Under the pieces are notes generated by a model. That model had not been told where the DNA came from. It saw only the letters and a program-made list of their open reading frames with translations, and searched no databases. Below, one piece after another: positions 7,555 to 15,985 of a stretch of 64,000 nt of DNA. Source of the DNA: Chloroflexota bacterium (GTDB lineage: Bacteria; Chloroflexota; Chloroflexia; Chloroheliales; Chloroheliaceae); contig JAQBPB010000112.1 in NCBI GenBank assembly GCA_028287745.1, positions 82,169 through 146,168 on the forward strand. Direction: 5' to 3'. Each line of letters starts with the position of its first letter. The first letter of the stretch is position 1. The position numbers and the translations under genes are program-made.

Positions 7555-9900
7555 ATGCGTTGGACCTTTCTAAAAGCTATAAATGATATCAGGCGGCGTA
7601 AAATACGCTCGCTACTCACGGTAATAGGTATCTTTATTGGAGTAGCCGGGATTGTCTCGATTGTGGCAACCGCCCGGAACCTGGAACAGGCCCAACGCTA
7701 TAACTATGCCAACGCCAGCCAGGACGATTTGCGCTGGTGGGTCTGGAACAATACCGAAAATACCGCCTATGCCATTTCTCAGCTGCCCAATGTAGCGGAG
7801 GTCCAACGCCGGGCCAACTATACCACCAAGTTCCGGGCCGGGCCGGACTGGTTCGATGTGACTTTTTTCGGTTACGCCGATTACTCCGACTTACGAGTTA
7901 ATAAATTAGACTATGTCGAGGGCCGCCCGCCGGGCAAGGGTGAGGTAGCTTTTGAGCAATCCACCCGCGACCTTGTGCCCGGCCTCAAAGTGGGCGATGA
8001 AATTATTTACCGTTTTGGCCCTTACAACCAGGAGAGCCGGTTTACTATCAGCGGCTTTGTCCGTACTCCTTCCAGCCCTTCCGCCGCCATCCTGAACTTT
8101 ACCCTGGCCTATACGACCGCCCCAGACGTTCAAAAAATGCTGGGTATTTCCGGCAATAACGAAATCCTGCTCAAAGTCTACGACCTGGCGAGCCGCACCG
8201 AAACCCGGCGCGAGGTCGAAGATGTTTTCAAAAAACGCAACCTTCAGTTTGGCGGCTTTTCGGCCCGCGACCCTGATAATTACCTGGGCAAGCAAGAACT
8301 TGATACGCTGGTGCTGCTGCTGCTGGCTTTTTCAGGCGTGGGCCTGGTGATTAGCGGCTTCCTGGTCGCTAATACTCTCTCGGCTATCGTTACCGAGCAG
8401 GTCGGCGAAATTGGCACTTTAAAAGCGCTGGGAGCCGTCCGGCGGCAGATCCTGGAAGTCTATTTTTTTACCGCCTTGCTATATGGCCTGGTCGGGAGCC
8501 TGTTTGGCATTGTGGGTGGGTTTATCCTGGGCAAGTTCCTGATGGGTTACCTGGGCGGTATTGTTAATTTTGACGTGGACCGGTTCTCATTTCAGCCGGA
8601 AGCAGTATACCTGGGCCTGGTGGTCGGCCTGGGAGTAACCATGCTGGCGGCCCTGGTCCCGGCCTGGAGCGGCACCTCTATTTCGGTGCGGCAAGCCCTG
8701 GCAAGTTACGGCATTAACTCTACTTTTGGGCAGGGCTGGCTTGAACGCGGCCTGGCCCGCCTGCACCGCGTTCCGCCGCTGATTGCCCTGTCTTTGCGCA
8801 ACCTGGCCCGCCGCAAGACCCGCAACCTGATAACCTTTGGCGTGGTGGCCCTGAGTTGCGCGGCCTTCCTGGCGGCCCAGAGCGCCAGCACTTCGGTCGG
8901 GCAAACCATTACCGACCTTTACGATATTTACGGGGCCGATGGCTGGGTCCAGTTCAGCACTCTTCAGAGTGACGGCTTTGCCGAAAAGATTAAGACTGTT
9001 GACGGCGTGGTTGCGTCCGAACCCTGGTCGCGGGGCCGCCTGACCGTCAAGGCGTCCAGGGTCGACCTGTACGGCGTGCCCTATGATACGGTGCTTTATC
9101 AAAAGCCGGTAGTTGAAGGCCGCTGGTTTGAAGCCAATGAAAATAATGTCGCCCTGGCGACAACCAGCCTGGCCCGCGCCAAAAATATTAAAGTCGGTGA
9201 CACCATTGAGATAGAGGCCGATAAGGTGCGCGGGGAACTTTTGATTATCGGCTTGCTGGAGGATAACAGCAAATACCTGGGCAGCACTTCAGCCGGTAAA
9301 CTCTTCAGCCCTTACCAGACCGTCGAGCGCCTGTTTCGCCACCAGGGCCGTTCGGATTTTTTTGCGGTTAGCTTCACCAATCACGACAAGGCTTTTGTTG
9401 ATAAGACCATGTCCGCTATCGAGGGCCGGTTCAAAGCCCTGGCTCCCAGCACCCTGGCCGCTTACAGCGACAAGGCCAGCGCCCAGCAGATAACCGCTAT
9501 CTTGCAAATAATGCTGTATGCGATGGTTGCGATTATTGCCCTGATTGGCGGTATCGGGGTAATCAATACCCTGACCCTGAACGTATTGGAGCGGCGGCGC
9601 GAAATTGGGGTCTTGCGCAGCCTGGGCGGGTCCAATGCCCGTCTGGTCCAGATATTCCTGGTAGAAGGACTAATGCTGGGTTTGCTGGGCTTTATATTCG
9701 GGTTGGCTCTTGGCTACCCGCTGGCGGCGGCCCTGGTAGGGGTCATTGGCGAGAATACCTTCCCGCTCTCCTTCATCTTTGACCCCGGCATGGTTCTACT
9801 GACTTTTTTGTTTGCCCTGGCCTTGAGTGGGGCGGCCAGCCTCTTACCGGCACTCGGAGCGGCCCGCGTCCGTATTAGTACGACTATTCGCTATGGTTAA
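7555..9900 (+). CDS. FtsX/MacB-type ABC transporter permease, duplicated
   Basis: This 781-residue membrane protein is a tandem of two FtsX-type permease units. Each unit has a membrane helix, a large extracytoplasmic MacB-like periplasmic core domain and a three-helix FtsX bundle. The first unit starts with RRRKIRSLLTVIGIFIG and has its bundle at about 256-372. The second starts at about 412 and has its bundle at about 645-775. Both bundles contain the coupling-helix signature: EQVGEIGTLKALGA in the first and ERRREIGVLRSLGG in the second. Such permeases work with a MacB/LolD-type ATPase in export, lipoprotein release or peptide efflux. No ATPase is encoded next to it, so it must borrow one from elsewhere. 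There is no clear Shine-Dalgarno sequence, and expression probably depends on the upstream small gene. Confidence 0.9.
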   Translation: MRWTFLKAINDIRRRKIRSLLTVIGIFIGVAGIVSIVATARNLEQAQRYNYANASQDDLRWWVWNNTENTAYAISQLPNVAEVQRRANYTTKFRAGPDWFDVTFFGYADYSDLRVNKLDYVEGRPPGKGEVAFEQSTRDLVPGLKVGDEIIYRFGPYNQESRFTISGFVRTPSSPSAAILNFTLAYTTAPDVQKMLGISGNNEILLKVYDLASRTETRREVEDVFKKRNLQFGGFSARDPDNYLGKQELDTLVLLLLAFSGVGLVISGFLVANTLSAIVTEQVGEIGTLKALGAVRRQILEVYFFTALLYGLVGSLFGIVGGFILGKFLMGYLGGIVNFDVDRFSFQPEAVYLGLVVGLGVTMLAALVPAWSGTSISVRQALASYGINSTFGQGWLERGLARLHRVPPLIALSLRNLARRKTRNLITFGVVALSCAAFLAAQSASTSVGQTITDLYDIYGADGWVQFSTLQSDGFAEKIKTVDGVVASEPWSRGRLTVKASRVDLYGVPYDTVLYQKPVVEGRWFEANENNVALATTSLARAKNIKVGDTIEIEADKVRGELLIIGLLEDNSKYLGSTSAGKLFSPYQTVERLFRHQGRSDFFAVSFTNHDKAFVDKTMSAIEGRFKALAPSTLAAYSDKASAQQITAILQIMLYAMVAIIALIGGIGVINTLTLNVLERRREIGVLRSLGGSNARLVQIFLVEGLMLGLLGFIFGLALGYPLAAALVGVIGENTFPLSFIFDPGMVLLTFLFALALSGAASLLPALGAARVRISTTIRYG

Positions 9901-9988
9901 TAATAATAAGAATGTGTCCGGCCAGGCATCGCCGATTTCCTGACATTTGCTAAATTACTGGCAGAGTTAATAATTGGCCTGGGCGGAT

Positions 9989-11503
9989 TTATAGTTGGCT
10001 GAGAATTATCTCGGTTGCACCGGCGGGCAAAGCCAATTTCAAAGTCAGTTCGCCTTCCCCGGAATCACTTTCAAGCCCCTCTTTATTTGTTTCAACTTTA
10101 ATTCCCTGTACTATTACCTCGGGCTGGAAAGCCAGGTTGCCAAACTTAAGTTCGGCCGGGGCACCGGGTGTACCTTCCAACCTGATTTTAAGTGCCTGAC
10201 CGTCCCACTCAGCTGCTGTTACGTCTACTCCGCCGCTGACTTCGGCCAGGTAGGGCGCTTCGAAATCCGGCTGCCAGGCTAAAAGGGAGCGTAACCCGCC
10301 GCCACCGCCTGGTAAAGCCTGGGCCAGTGCCAGCAAAGCGGTAATGTAAGCGGCCGGTTTAGCCTGGTAATAACATTCGCCATTTTCGCCGGTAGCGGAG
10401 TCTAGCTGCTGGTCGGCCCAGGCCAGTAGCCTTTCAAAAGTAGCCCGGTCGCCCATTTCACGGGCGAATACGGCCGCAAAAGCGGTATTGAGGCCAACAG
10501 AACTGATTTCGGCGCTTTCATTGGGTCTGACGGAACCCAGGTAGAGGGAATTGTGGGGGCCTTTTTTCAGGCGCTTACGGAAACGTGGGTAAATCTTGCT
10601 GGCGGTATCGGGGTCCCAGGCGGCCATAAAGGACAGGCCCCAGGCATCGGTCAGGTTAAAGCTGACAGGTATGGGCAAATGTAAATCGGGCATGTAGGCC
10701 ACGCTTAAAAGCCCGTTAGGGGCGGGAAGAGGCAGGCCACCCTTCATACCGCCGGTCAGCATCCGGTTTTTAATCCATTCGGCCCAGCGCAGGTTAACTT
10801 CGGCCAGGTGGGTGCCGTGTAAGCGGTCGTGCAGCAGGTTACTGATGCATGCGTGGTTGTTACAGGCGGCGTAGGCCCGGCCCGGCTCACAACAGGCGCC
10901 GCCAAAGTGGCTGTCCTGCATTTGTTGGTGGATGCGTTCAGCCAGGCTGGTATGGGTATACTTAAAGCTGAAGGACTGGCCGTTAGCCTGGGCGGTTAAT
11001 GTCAGGCCTTCCTGGTCGAAGCGGTCGTCACCGGAAAGCATTTCGTAAAAGCCCAGTAATGAGGCCAGGTGAGCGCTGTACTGGATATTGCCCTGCTGGC
11101 ATGGGTCAAGCGGGATTGCGCCACCCAGCCCCAGGCGCGAATGGGTAAATTCCAGGGCGGTCCTGAGCGATCCGGCTGGTTTTGTTTCGGCCCCGGCCTG
11201 GGCTAATGAGCGGGCCGCGCCCCGGAACCAGTAGGCCCAGGTGTCGGGGTGGGCCATTTTTTCAATCAGGGCGGCCAGGCCGGTGGTATAAACTGCCCGG
11301 TATGCCGGGGTCAGGCGGGCCAGGCCAAACAGCGCATAGCCTGAAAAAGCGATTTGAAAGCGCAGCCCAAAATTCATTCCTTCCACCGGGGTCCGGTAAA
11401 ACCCGTTCCAGCTTCCGGCCGGTTGAGCGGCCAGGCCCGCCAGGTACTTGAGGTGGCCCAGGTTTACCTGGTTTAGCCCGCTATCGCTCGTTTCAAGGCT
11501 CAT
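9989..11503 (-). CDS. Linalool dehydratase/isomerase-family protein with extra C-terminal domain
   Basis: The first 390 residues of this 504-residue protein match the alpha/alpha-barrel fold of linalool dehydratase/isomerase (LinD), an enzyme that hydrates myrcene and isomerises linalool to geraniol. Recalled family motifs that I can align by eye are NIQYSAHL (His145 at the place of a LinD active-site His), the paired cysteines Cys205 and Cys214 in CEPGRAYAAC, DRLHGT, DAWGLSF and FAREMGD. The catalytic Asp near the LinD N-terminus is not evident here. LinD has a signal peptide; this protein has none and should be cytoplasmic. About 110 residues at the C-terminus form an added, probably beta-rich domain. 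GAGGA lies 8 bases before the ATG. The substrate is unknown and no terpene genes are adjacent. Confidence 0.75.
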   Translation of the reverse strand: MSLETSDSGLNQVNLGHLKYLAGLAAQPAGSWNGFYRTPVEGMNFGLRFQIAFSGYALFGLARLTPAYRAVYTTGLAALIEKMAHPDTWAYWFRGAARSLAQAGAETKPAGSLRTALEFTHSRLGLGGAIPLDPCQQGNIQYSAHLASLLGFYEMLSGDDRFDQEGLTLTAQANGQSFSFKYTHTSLAERIHQQMQDSHFGGACCEPGRAYAACNNHACISNLLHDRLHGTHLAEVNLRWAEWIKNRMLTGGMKGGLPLPAPNGLLSVAYMPDLHLPIPVSFNLTDAWGLSFMAAWDPDTASKIYPRFRKRLKKGPHNSLYLGSVRPNESAEISSVGLNTAFAAVFAREMGDRATFERLLAWADQQLDSATGENGECYYQAKPAAYITALLALAQALPGGGGGLRSLLAWQPDFEAPYLAEVSGGVDVTAAEWDGQALKIRLEGTPGAPAELKFGNLAFQPEVIVQGIKVETNKEGLESDSGEGELTLKLALPAGATEIILSQL

Positions 11504-11707
11504 TTGCTTATCCTCGACTGGAAATGACAGGTCTTACTTTAGCTTATATAATGCACTGGAATCATTTATTTAGCTTTTTACAGCGCACTTCACCTGAATT
11601 TTAACACATACTCGGATGACCGGGACAAAATTAACTGTGCCTGGCGGGTTATGGTGCAGAGTCCCGGCAGTAAATTACCTGAAAAGTGCAACATAAACTT
11701 AATCCAG

Positions 11708-11735
11708 TTGAAATATACTCAGTTTATTATATTAT
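11708..11735 (+). promoter_or_regulatory. Possible promoter of the S9 peptidase gene
   Basis: TTGAAA (11708-11713) and TATTAT (11730-11735) are separated by 16 bases in an AT-rich stretch, about 60 bases before the ATG. The surrounding 291-base intergenic region shows nothing else of note. Confidence 0.35.
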
Positions 11736-11794
11736 TATAAGACATTCACAACCACTAGCCAGTTTAGTTTAAATTTTTTAAGAGAAGGGTTAAA

Positions 11795-13660
11795 ATGAAA
11801 CAGATTGAAATGGGTATAAATACTTCCTGGAAACAACGATACACCGCCTATAATGTTTTAAGGACCAGCCTGGCTTCTGCCAACCCGGCCCGGGGTTTGG
11901 CTGTCACTAACCGGTCCGGCCGCTATCAACTTTATGCCTGGGATGTGCCGACGGGCGACCTACGCCAGGTGACCGACAGTTCCACCGGGGTTTCGTTCGG
12001 TTATATTTCACCGGACGGCCGTTATATTTTTTACTTGAAAGACCAGCAGGGCAACGAAATCGGCCATTTTGTGCGGGTGCCTTTTGAAGGTGGCGAAGCG
12101 GAAGATTTCACCCCGGGTTTAGGCTTGTATTCTTCATTGTATTCTTCACTAGGGGTCGGCCTGATAATCAGCCGGGATGGCGGTTCGGCGGCGTTGAGCT
12201 TTGCCGATCAGGACGGTTTTCACTTTTACAGCTCCAGGCTTAACTCCTCGGCTAATTTAGGTAAGCTGCTTCCGCTTTTTCATTCCAGGCGCATGTCCGG
12301 TATGCCCCTGATTACAACCGGTGGTGAAGTGGTCCTGGTCCATTCCTCGGACCGTTCAAGCTCTAACCAGTTCAGTTTACTGGCTTTTAGCCCTGCTACC
12401 GGCGATTTAGTCAACGAACTGTGGGATGGGCCGGGAAACGGAGTTGAGGCGGAAGTGGTTTCACCGTTACCGGGGGATACCCGGGTCCTGGCTTCCACCG
12501 ATAAAACTGGGCTGAAAAGACCGGTGCTGTGGAACCCCCTTACCGGCGAACGGACTGACTTTGCCCTGGCCGAATTGGAGGGTGAAGTAACGCCCCTGGA
12601 CTGGTCGGAAGATGGCGAATCCATACTACTGAGCCAGGTTGCCGGGGCTAAAGTGCAGCTATACCGGTTTGAATTAACCTCTCAGACCCTGACTCGCCTG
12701 GACCACCCTGAAGGGTCACTGGGCCAGCCCGGCTATATTAGCCCGGCCTATTTCAGCCCGGATGGCCGGATATTTGCCCACTGGCAGGATGCCACTCACC
12801 CGCCCCAGTTGATTGCCCTGGATGCCCGGACCGGCGTCCAGACCGCGACGCTCCTGGAACCCGGCCCGGTGCCGCCCGGCCAGCCCTGGAAATCAGTTAC
12901 TTTTCCTTCCAGCGATGGTGAAAGCGTTCAGGGCTGGCTCTCTGTCCCCGGTGACGCGGATGGGCCGTTTCCAACTGTCCTGCATATTCACGGTGGGCCG
13001 CATGCTGTTACGGTTGAAACTTTCTCGCCCGCTATCCAGGCTTTTCTGGATCACGGCTTTGCGGTGCTATCGCTGAACTATCGCGGTTCGACCACTTTTG
13101 GCCGGGAGTTTGAACACAAAATCTCCGGGAAGCCCGGCTACTGGGAACTGGAAGACCTGGTTGCGGCCCGGAAATACCTGGTGGATAACCGCATCGCGCA
13201 CCCCGCCCGGATTTTCCTGAACGGCGGCTCTTATGGAGGCTACATGACCTTGCTGGGCCTTGGTAAGACGCCGGACCTGTGGGCCGGTGGCATGGCTCTG
13301 GTCGCTATCGCGGATTGGACGGAGATGTACGCCGATGAAGCCCCCACCTTACAGGGCGCTCACGTTTCCCTGTTTGGAGGCCGCCCCGACGAAACCCCCG
13401 AGCAGCACGTTATCAGTTCGCCAATTACTTATGCCAAACAGGTCCGGGCGCCGGTACTGATTATCCAGGGCCGCAACGATACCCGCACCCCGGCCCGCCA
13501 GCTGGAGCTGTATGCGGCCAGAATGAAAGCACTTGGCAAGCCGGTAGAGTTGCACTGGTTTGACGCGGGCCACGTCATCGGCGGCAGTGAGCTTGGCTTG
13601 CAGCACATGGAATTAATGTTGGATTTTGCCTATCGCATCCTCAAACAAATTCCAGCCTGA
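11795..13660 (+). CDS. S9-family prolyl oligopeptidase-like serine peptidase
   Basis: This 621-residue protein has an N-terminal beta-propeller (about 30-340, with repeated SPDGRYIFY-type blades) and a C-terminal alpha/beta hydrolase domain. The catalytic triad is visible as Ser479 in GGSYGGY, Asp562 in QGRNDTR and His593 in DAGH. HGGPH, just before the active site, supplies the oxyanion hole. The layout is that of acylaminoacyl peptidases and dipeptidyl peptidases, which trim short peptides. There is no signal peptide, so it should act in the cytoplasm. AGAAGGG precedes the ATG. The SDR gene follows after about 33 bases and may be co-transcribed. Confidence 0.92.
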   Translation: MKQIEMGINTSWKQRYTAYNVLRTSLASANPARGLAVTNRSGRYQLYAWDVPTGDLRQVTDSSTGVSFGYISPDGRYIFYLKDQQGNEIGHFVRVPFEGGEAEDFTPGLGLYSSLYSSLGVGLIISRDGGSAALSFADQDGFHFYSSRLNSSANLGKLLPLFHSRRMSGMPLITTGGEVVLVHSSDRSSSNQFSLLAFSPATGDLVNELWDGPGNGVEAEVVSPLPGDTRVLASTDKTGLKRPVLWNPLTGERTDFALAELEGEVTPLDWSEDGESILLSQVAGAKVQLYRFELTSQTLTRLDHPEGSLGQPGYISPAYFSPDGRIFAHWQDATHPPQLIALDARTGVQTATLLEPGPVPPGQPWKSVTFPSSDGESVQGWLSVPGDADGPFPTVLHIHGGPHAVTVETFSPAIQAFLDHGFAVLSLNYRGSTTFGREFEHKISGKPGYWELEDLVAARKYLVDNRIAHPARIFLNGGSYGGYMTLLGLGKTPDLWAGGMALVAIADWTEMYADEAPTLQGAHVSLFGGRPDETPEQHVISSPITYAKQVRAPVLIIQGRNDTRTPARQLELYAARMKALGKPVELHWFDAGHVIGGSELGLQHMELMLDFAYRILKQIPA

Positions 13661-13693
13661 CCTTTGGGCCGGATGGGAAGGCAGGGAAAACTA

Positions 13694-14578
13694 ATGTCAC
13701 AAAGTCGTGAGCCGGGCGCGGTTGTCATAACCGGCGCCTCCACCGGGATTGGCGAGGCTTGCGTCTGCCGCCTGGAAAGAATGGGATACCGGGTATTTGC
13801 CGGGGTGCGTAAAGCCGCCGATGGGCTGGCCTTACAGGGTAAGTGTTCCGATCGGGTTCAACCCATCATCCTGGATGTGACCGACCCGGACTCGATTCAG
13901 CGGGCCAGGGAAGTAGTTGCCCGGGCAGTCGGACCTGAAGGGCTGGCCGGGCTGGTTAACAATGCTGGTATCGCGGTGGCCTGTCCCCTGGAATACCTGC
14001 CGCTGGACGAACTGCGCAAGCAGCTTGAAATAAATTTGGTGGGGCAACTGGCCGTGACCCAGGCTTTTTTGCCCCTTTTGCGCCAGGCCCAGGGCCGTAT
14101 CATCAATATGAGTTCTGTTTCAGGGCTTACGGCTTTACCGATGATCGGGGCTTATGCCGCTTCAAAGTTTGCCCTGGAAGGTTTATCGGATGCCTTGCGC
14201 CTGGAACTGGCGCCGTTTAAGGTCAGAGTTTCCCTGATAGAACCGGCCGCGATTGCGACACCTATCTGGGATAAAGCGGCGGGCGATTGGGATGTCCTGG
14301 CTCAGCGGTTGCCAGCGGAAATGAACGAACGTTACGGCGTGGTCGGGGAAATTACCCGGCGGACCGCTCGCCAGGCCGGTATTCACGGCTTGTCGGCGGA
14401 AATGGTGGCTGATGTGGTCGCCCGGGCTATGACTTGCAGGTGGCCCAGGGCGCGTTACCTGGTAGCGAAAAATGCCAGGCTGCTAAAACTGTTCAGCCTC
14501 TTGCCGGACCGTTGGCGAGATACCCTGGTGCTGGGCCAGTTACGCCTGGCCGGCCGCAAGATTTCTCGCGAGAAATAA
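13694..14578 (+). CDS. Short-chain dehydrogenase/reductase (SDR)
   Basis: This is a classical NAD(P)-dependent SDR of 294 residues. It shows TGASTGIG near the N-terminus, NNAG, the catalytic Ser of MSSVSG and the YAASK motif. The IEPAAIATPI stretch and a C-terminal tail resemble retinol or hydroxysteroid dehydrogenase-like members, but the substrate cannot be read from the sequence. I chose the ATG at 13694 because GGGAAGGCAGGG lies upstream and the protein then starts just before the first strand. A TTG at 13664 would add ten residues. A strong bidirectional terminator follows. Confidence 0.9.
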   Translation: MSQSREPGAVVITGASTGIGEACVCRLERMGYRVFAGVRKAADGLALQGKCSDRVQPIILDVTDPDSIQRAREVVARAVGPEGLAGLVNNAGIAVACPLEYLPLDELRKQLEINLVGQLAVTQAFLPLLRQAQGRIINMSSVSGLTALPMIGAYAASKFALEGLSDALRLELAPFKVRVSLIEPAAIATPIWDKAAGDWDVLAQRLPAEMNERYGVVGEITRRTARQAGIHGLSAEMVADVVARAMTCRWPRARYLVAKNARLLKLFSLLPDRWRDTLVLGQLRLAGRKISREK

Positions 14579-14610
14579 ATTTATTATTATAAATCAGACA
14601 ATATATAATA

Positions 14611-14655
14611 AAAGAGAGGCTAAACCCGCTTATTTCCGGGTTTAGCCTCTTTGTT
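14611..14655. terminator. Strong bidirectional terminator
   Basis: A perfect 14-base stem (14615-14628 with 14637-14650) encloses an eight-base loop. T-rich bases follow on the plus strand, and an A-run precedes it, giving a T-run for the minus strand. It separates the SDR gene from the convergent lipoprotein gene. Confidence 0.88.
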
Positions 14656-14664
14656 TGTCTGGAA

Positions 14665-15417
14665 TTATTTTGTTGGGGCCGGGGTTATGGGTAGGGTAAC
14701 GACCGGCGCGGGGGTGCTGTTCGCCCCGGCAAAGCTTCTCTGAAAGTTTGCCAGGTCATCGGTGGTCAAATCGGTCAAAATAATTACCACGCTGTTGCCG
14801 TCTTTGAGGCCAGCGGCTTCTGGTGAGGCGGCGGCAAACATACTTACAAGCGTCGCATCCAGCGGCCCCAGCACCATCATACCGGATACCTGCATGGTTG
14901 CGCCGCTGCCTTTACTATAAAGCAGGACATTGCCGGTCAGGCTGGTAAAAGCGGGCAGGGCTTGCTCGACCACTTTGGTAAAGCCCTGGCGGGGCAATTC
15001 GGTATTGTAGTAACCGGCCAGTTTGTCGTAACTGTCGGTAGTGTAATAGAAACTGCTCCGGGCGGCTTTGGATGATTGGCTGAGGGAGTCGGCTACTTGC
15101 TGGCCCAGGTAGCCCAGGTTAATCAGCTTTAACCCGCTGTAAATTGGAAAATTAGCCGGAGCAATGTTGGCGAAAGTTGGCGGGACGGTCGGGGTCGCGG
15201 GGGCTACCTGCGCCGCCGGTGAACCGGTCCGGCTGCCACCGGCCGTGATGGTCAATACAATCGGGTTAAAAGGGGTACCGGTGGGGGCCAGGGTAGTTAC
15301 GGCGGCGGTTGTTGCGGCAGTGGTTGGGGCCTGAGTACTGGTCGCCGCCTCACCACAGGCGGCCAGGCCCAGGGAAAACAGTATCAAAAGGGCCAGGGCC
15401 GCCGTTAAACGTTTCAT
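14665..15417 (-). CDS. Lipoprotein of unknown function
   Basis: This 250-residue protein has a lipoprotein signal peptide with lipobox LAAC (lipidated Cys21). A Thr/Ala-rich linker (about 25-75) leads to one globular domain (about 82-240). The domain begins NFPIYSGLKLI and has YYTTDSYDKLAGYYNTELP, a pattern I know from small Chloroflexota lipoproteins but cannot assign to a function. AGGAG lies 8 bases before the ATG. It follows the cytochrome c gene by 34 bases on the same strand, so the two are probably co-transcribed. Confidence 0.75.
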   Translation of the reverse strand: MKRLTAALALLILFSLGLAACGEAATSTQAPTTAATTAAVTTLAPTGTPFNPIVLTITAGGSRTGSPAAQVAPATPTVPPTFANIAPANFPIYSGLKLINLGYLGQQVADSLSQSSKAARSSFYYTTDSYDKLAGYYNTELPRQGFTKVVEQALPAFTSLTGNVLLYSKGSGATMQVSGMMVLGPLDATLVSMFAAASPEAAGLKDGNSVVIILTDLTTDDLANFQRSFAGANSTPAPVVTLPITPAPTK

Positions 15418-15451
15418 TGGTGTTTCTCCTCTTGTTGCAAAGCCCGCCCGG

Positions 15452-15967
15452 TTAGGTCTTGGTTTCCGCCGGTGGTTTAATCTCCCGGATATAGGTTATT
15501 ATTTTCTTGACTTCTTCCTCGGCCAGGCGGGGGTTGGGAGGCATACTACCCCGGCCTCGCCGGATGATATTTGTCATTGTCTGGTCATTTTTCCCGGTAG
15601 TGCTCAGGCGCGGTCCCGTTCCACCGGCCCGGCCATCCGCCAGGTGGCAAGTGGCACAATTATTGGCCTGGAAAAGGACTTTACCTTCGGTCGCGGCCTG
15701 ACTTAAAGTGGACGGCGCGGGTGTTTCCGCCGCGCCCTGCCCGCTGAAAAGGACGATACTTACGACCAAAGCGATCACTACTGCTACGACCCCAAAGCCA
15801 AGCACCATATAATTGGGACGGGCAGGGGCTTCGTTTATCTCACCGGGTTCGTCCGGCGGCGCCATTCCGTTATCCGGGTTGTTGCAGCCTTCAATAATAC
15901 GTTCATCCAGGCTGTCTGGATTACTTTCGTTACTCTCCGGGCCACCAGGCCTGATTTTGTCCACCAT
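15452..15967 (-). CDS. Membrane-anchored c-type cytochrome
   Basis: This 171-residue protein has a cytoplasmic N-terminus rich in Asp, Glu and Pro and one membrane segment (about 53-76). A single class I cytochrome c domain follows on the outside. The haem is attached at CATCH (104-108), and Met142 in GSMPPNP is the likely sixth ligand. It should carry single electrons at the outer face of the membrane, for example between a quinol-oxidising complex and an oxidase. AGGAAA lies 9 bases before the ATG. It sits 18 bases after the aminotransferase-like gene and before the lipoprotein gene. No oxidase subunit is nearby. Confidence 0.9.
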   Translation of the reverse strand: MVDKIRPGGPESNESNPDSLDERIIEGCNNPDNGMAPPDEPGEINEAPARPNYMVLGFGVVAVVIALVVSIVLFSGQGAAETPAPSTLSQAATEGKVLFQANNCATCHLADGRAGGTGPRLSTTGKNDQTMTNIIRRGRGSMPPNPRLAEEEVKKIITYIREIKPPAETKT

Positions 15968-15985
15968 TCTAAAGAATTTCCTATC

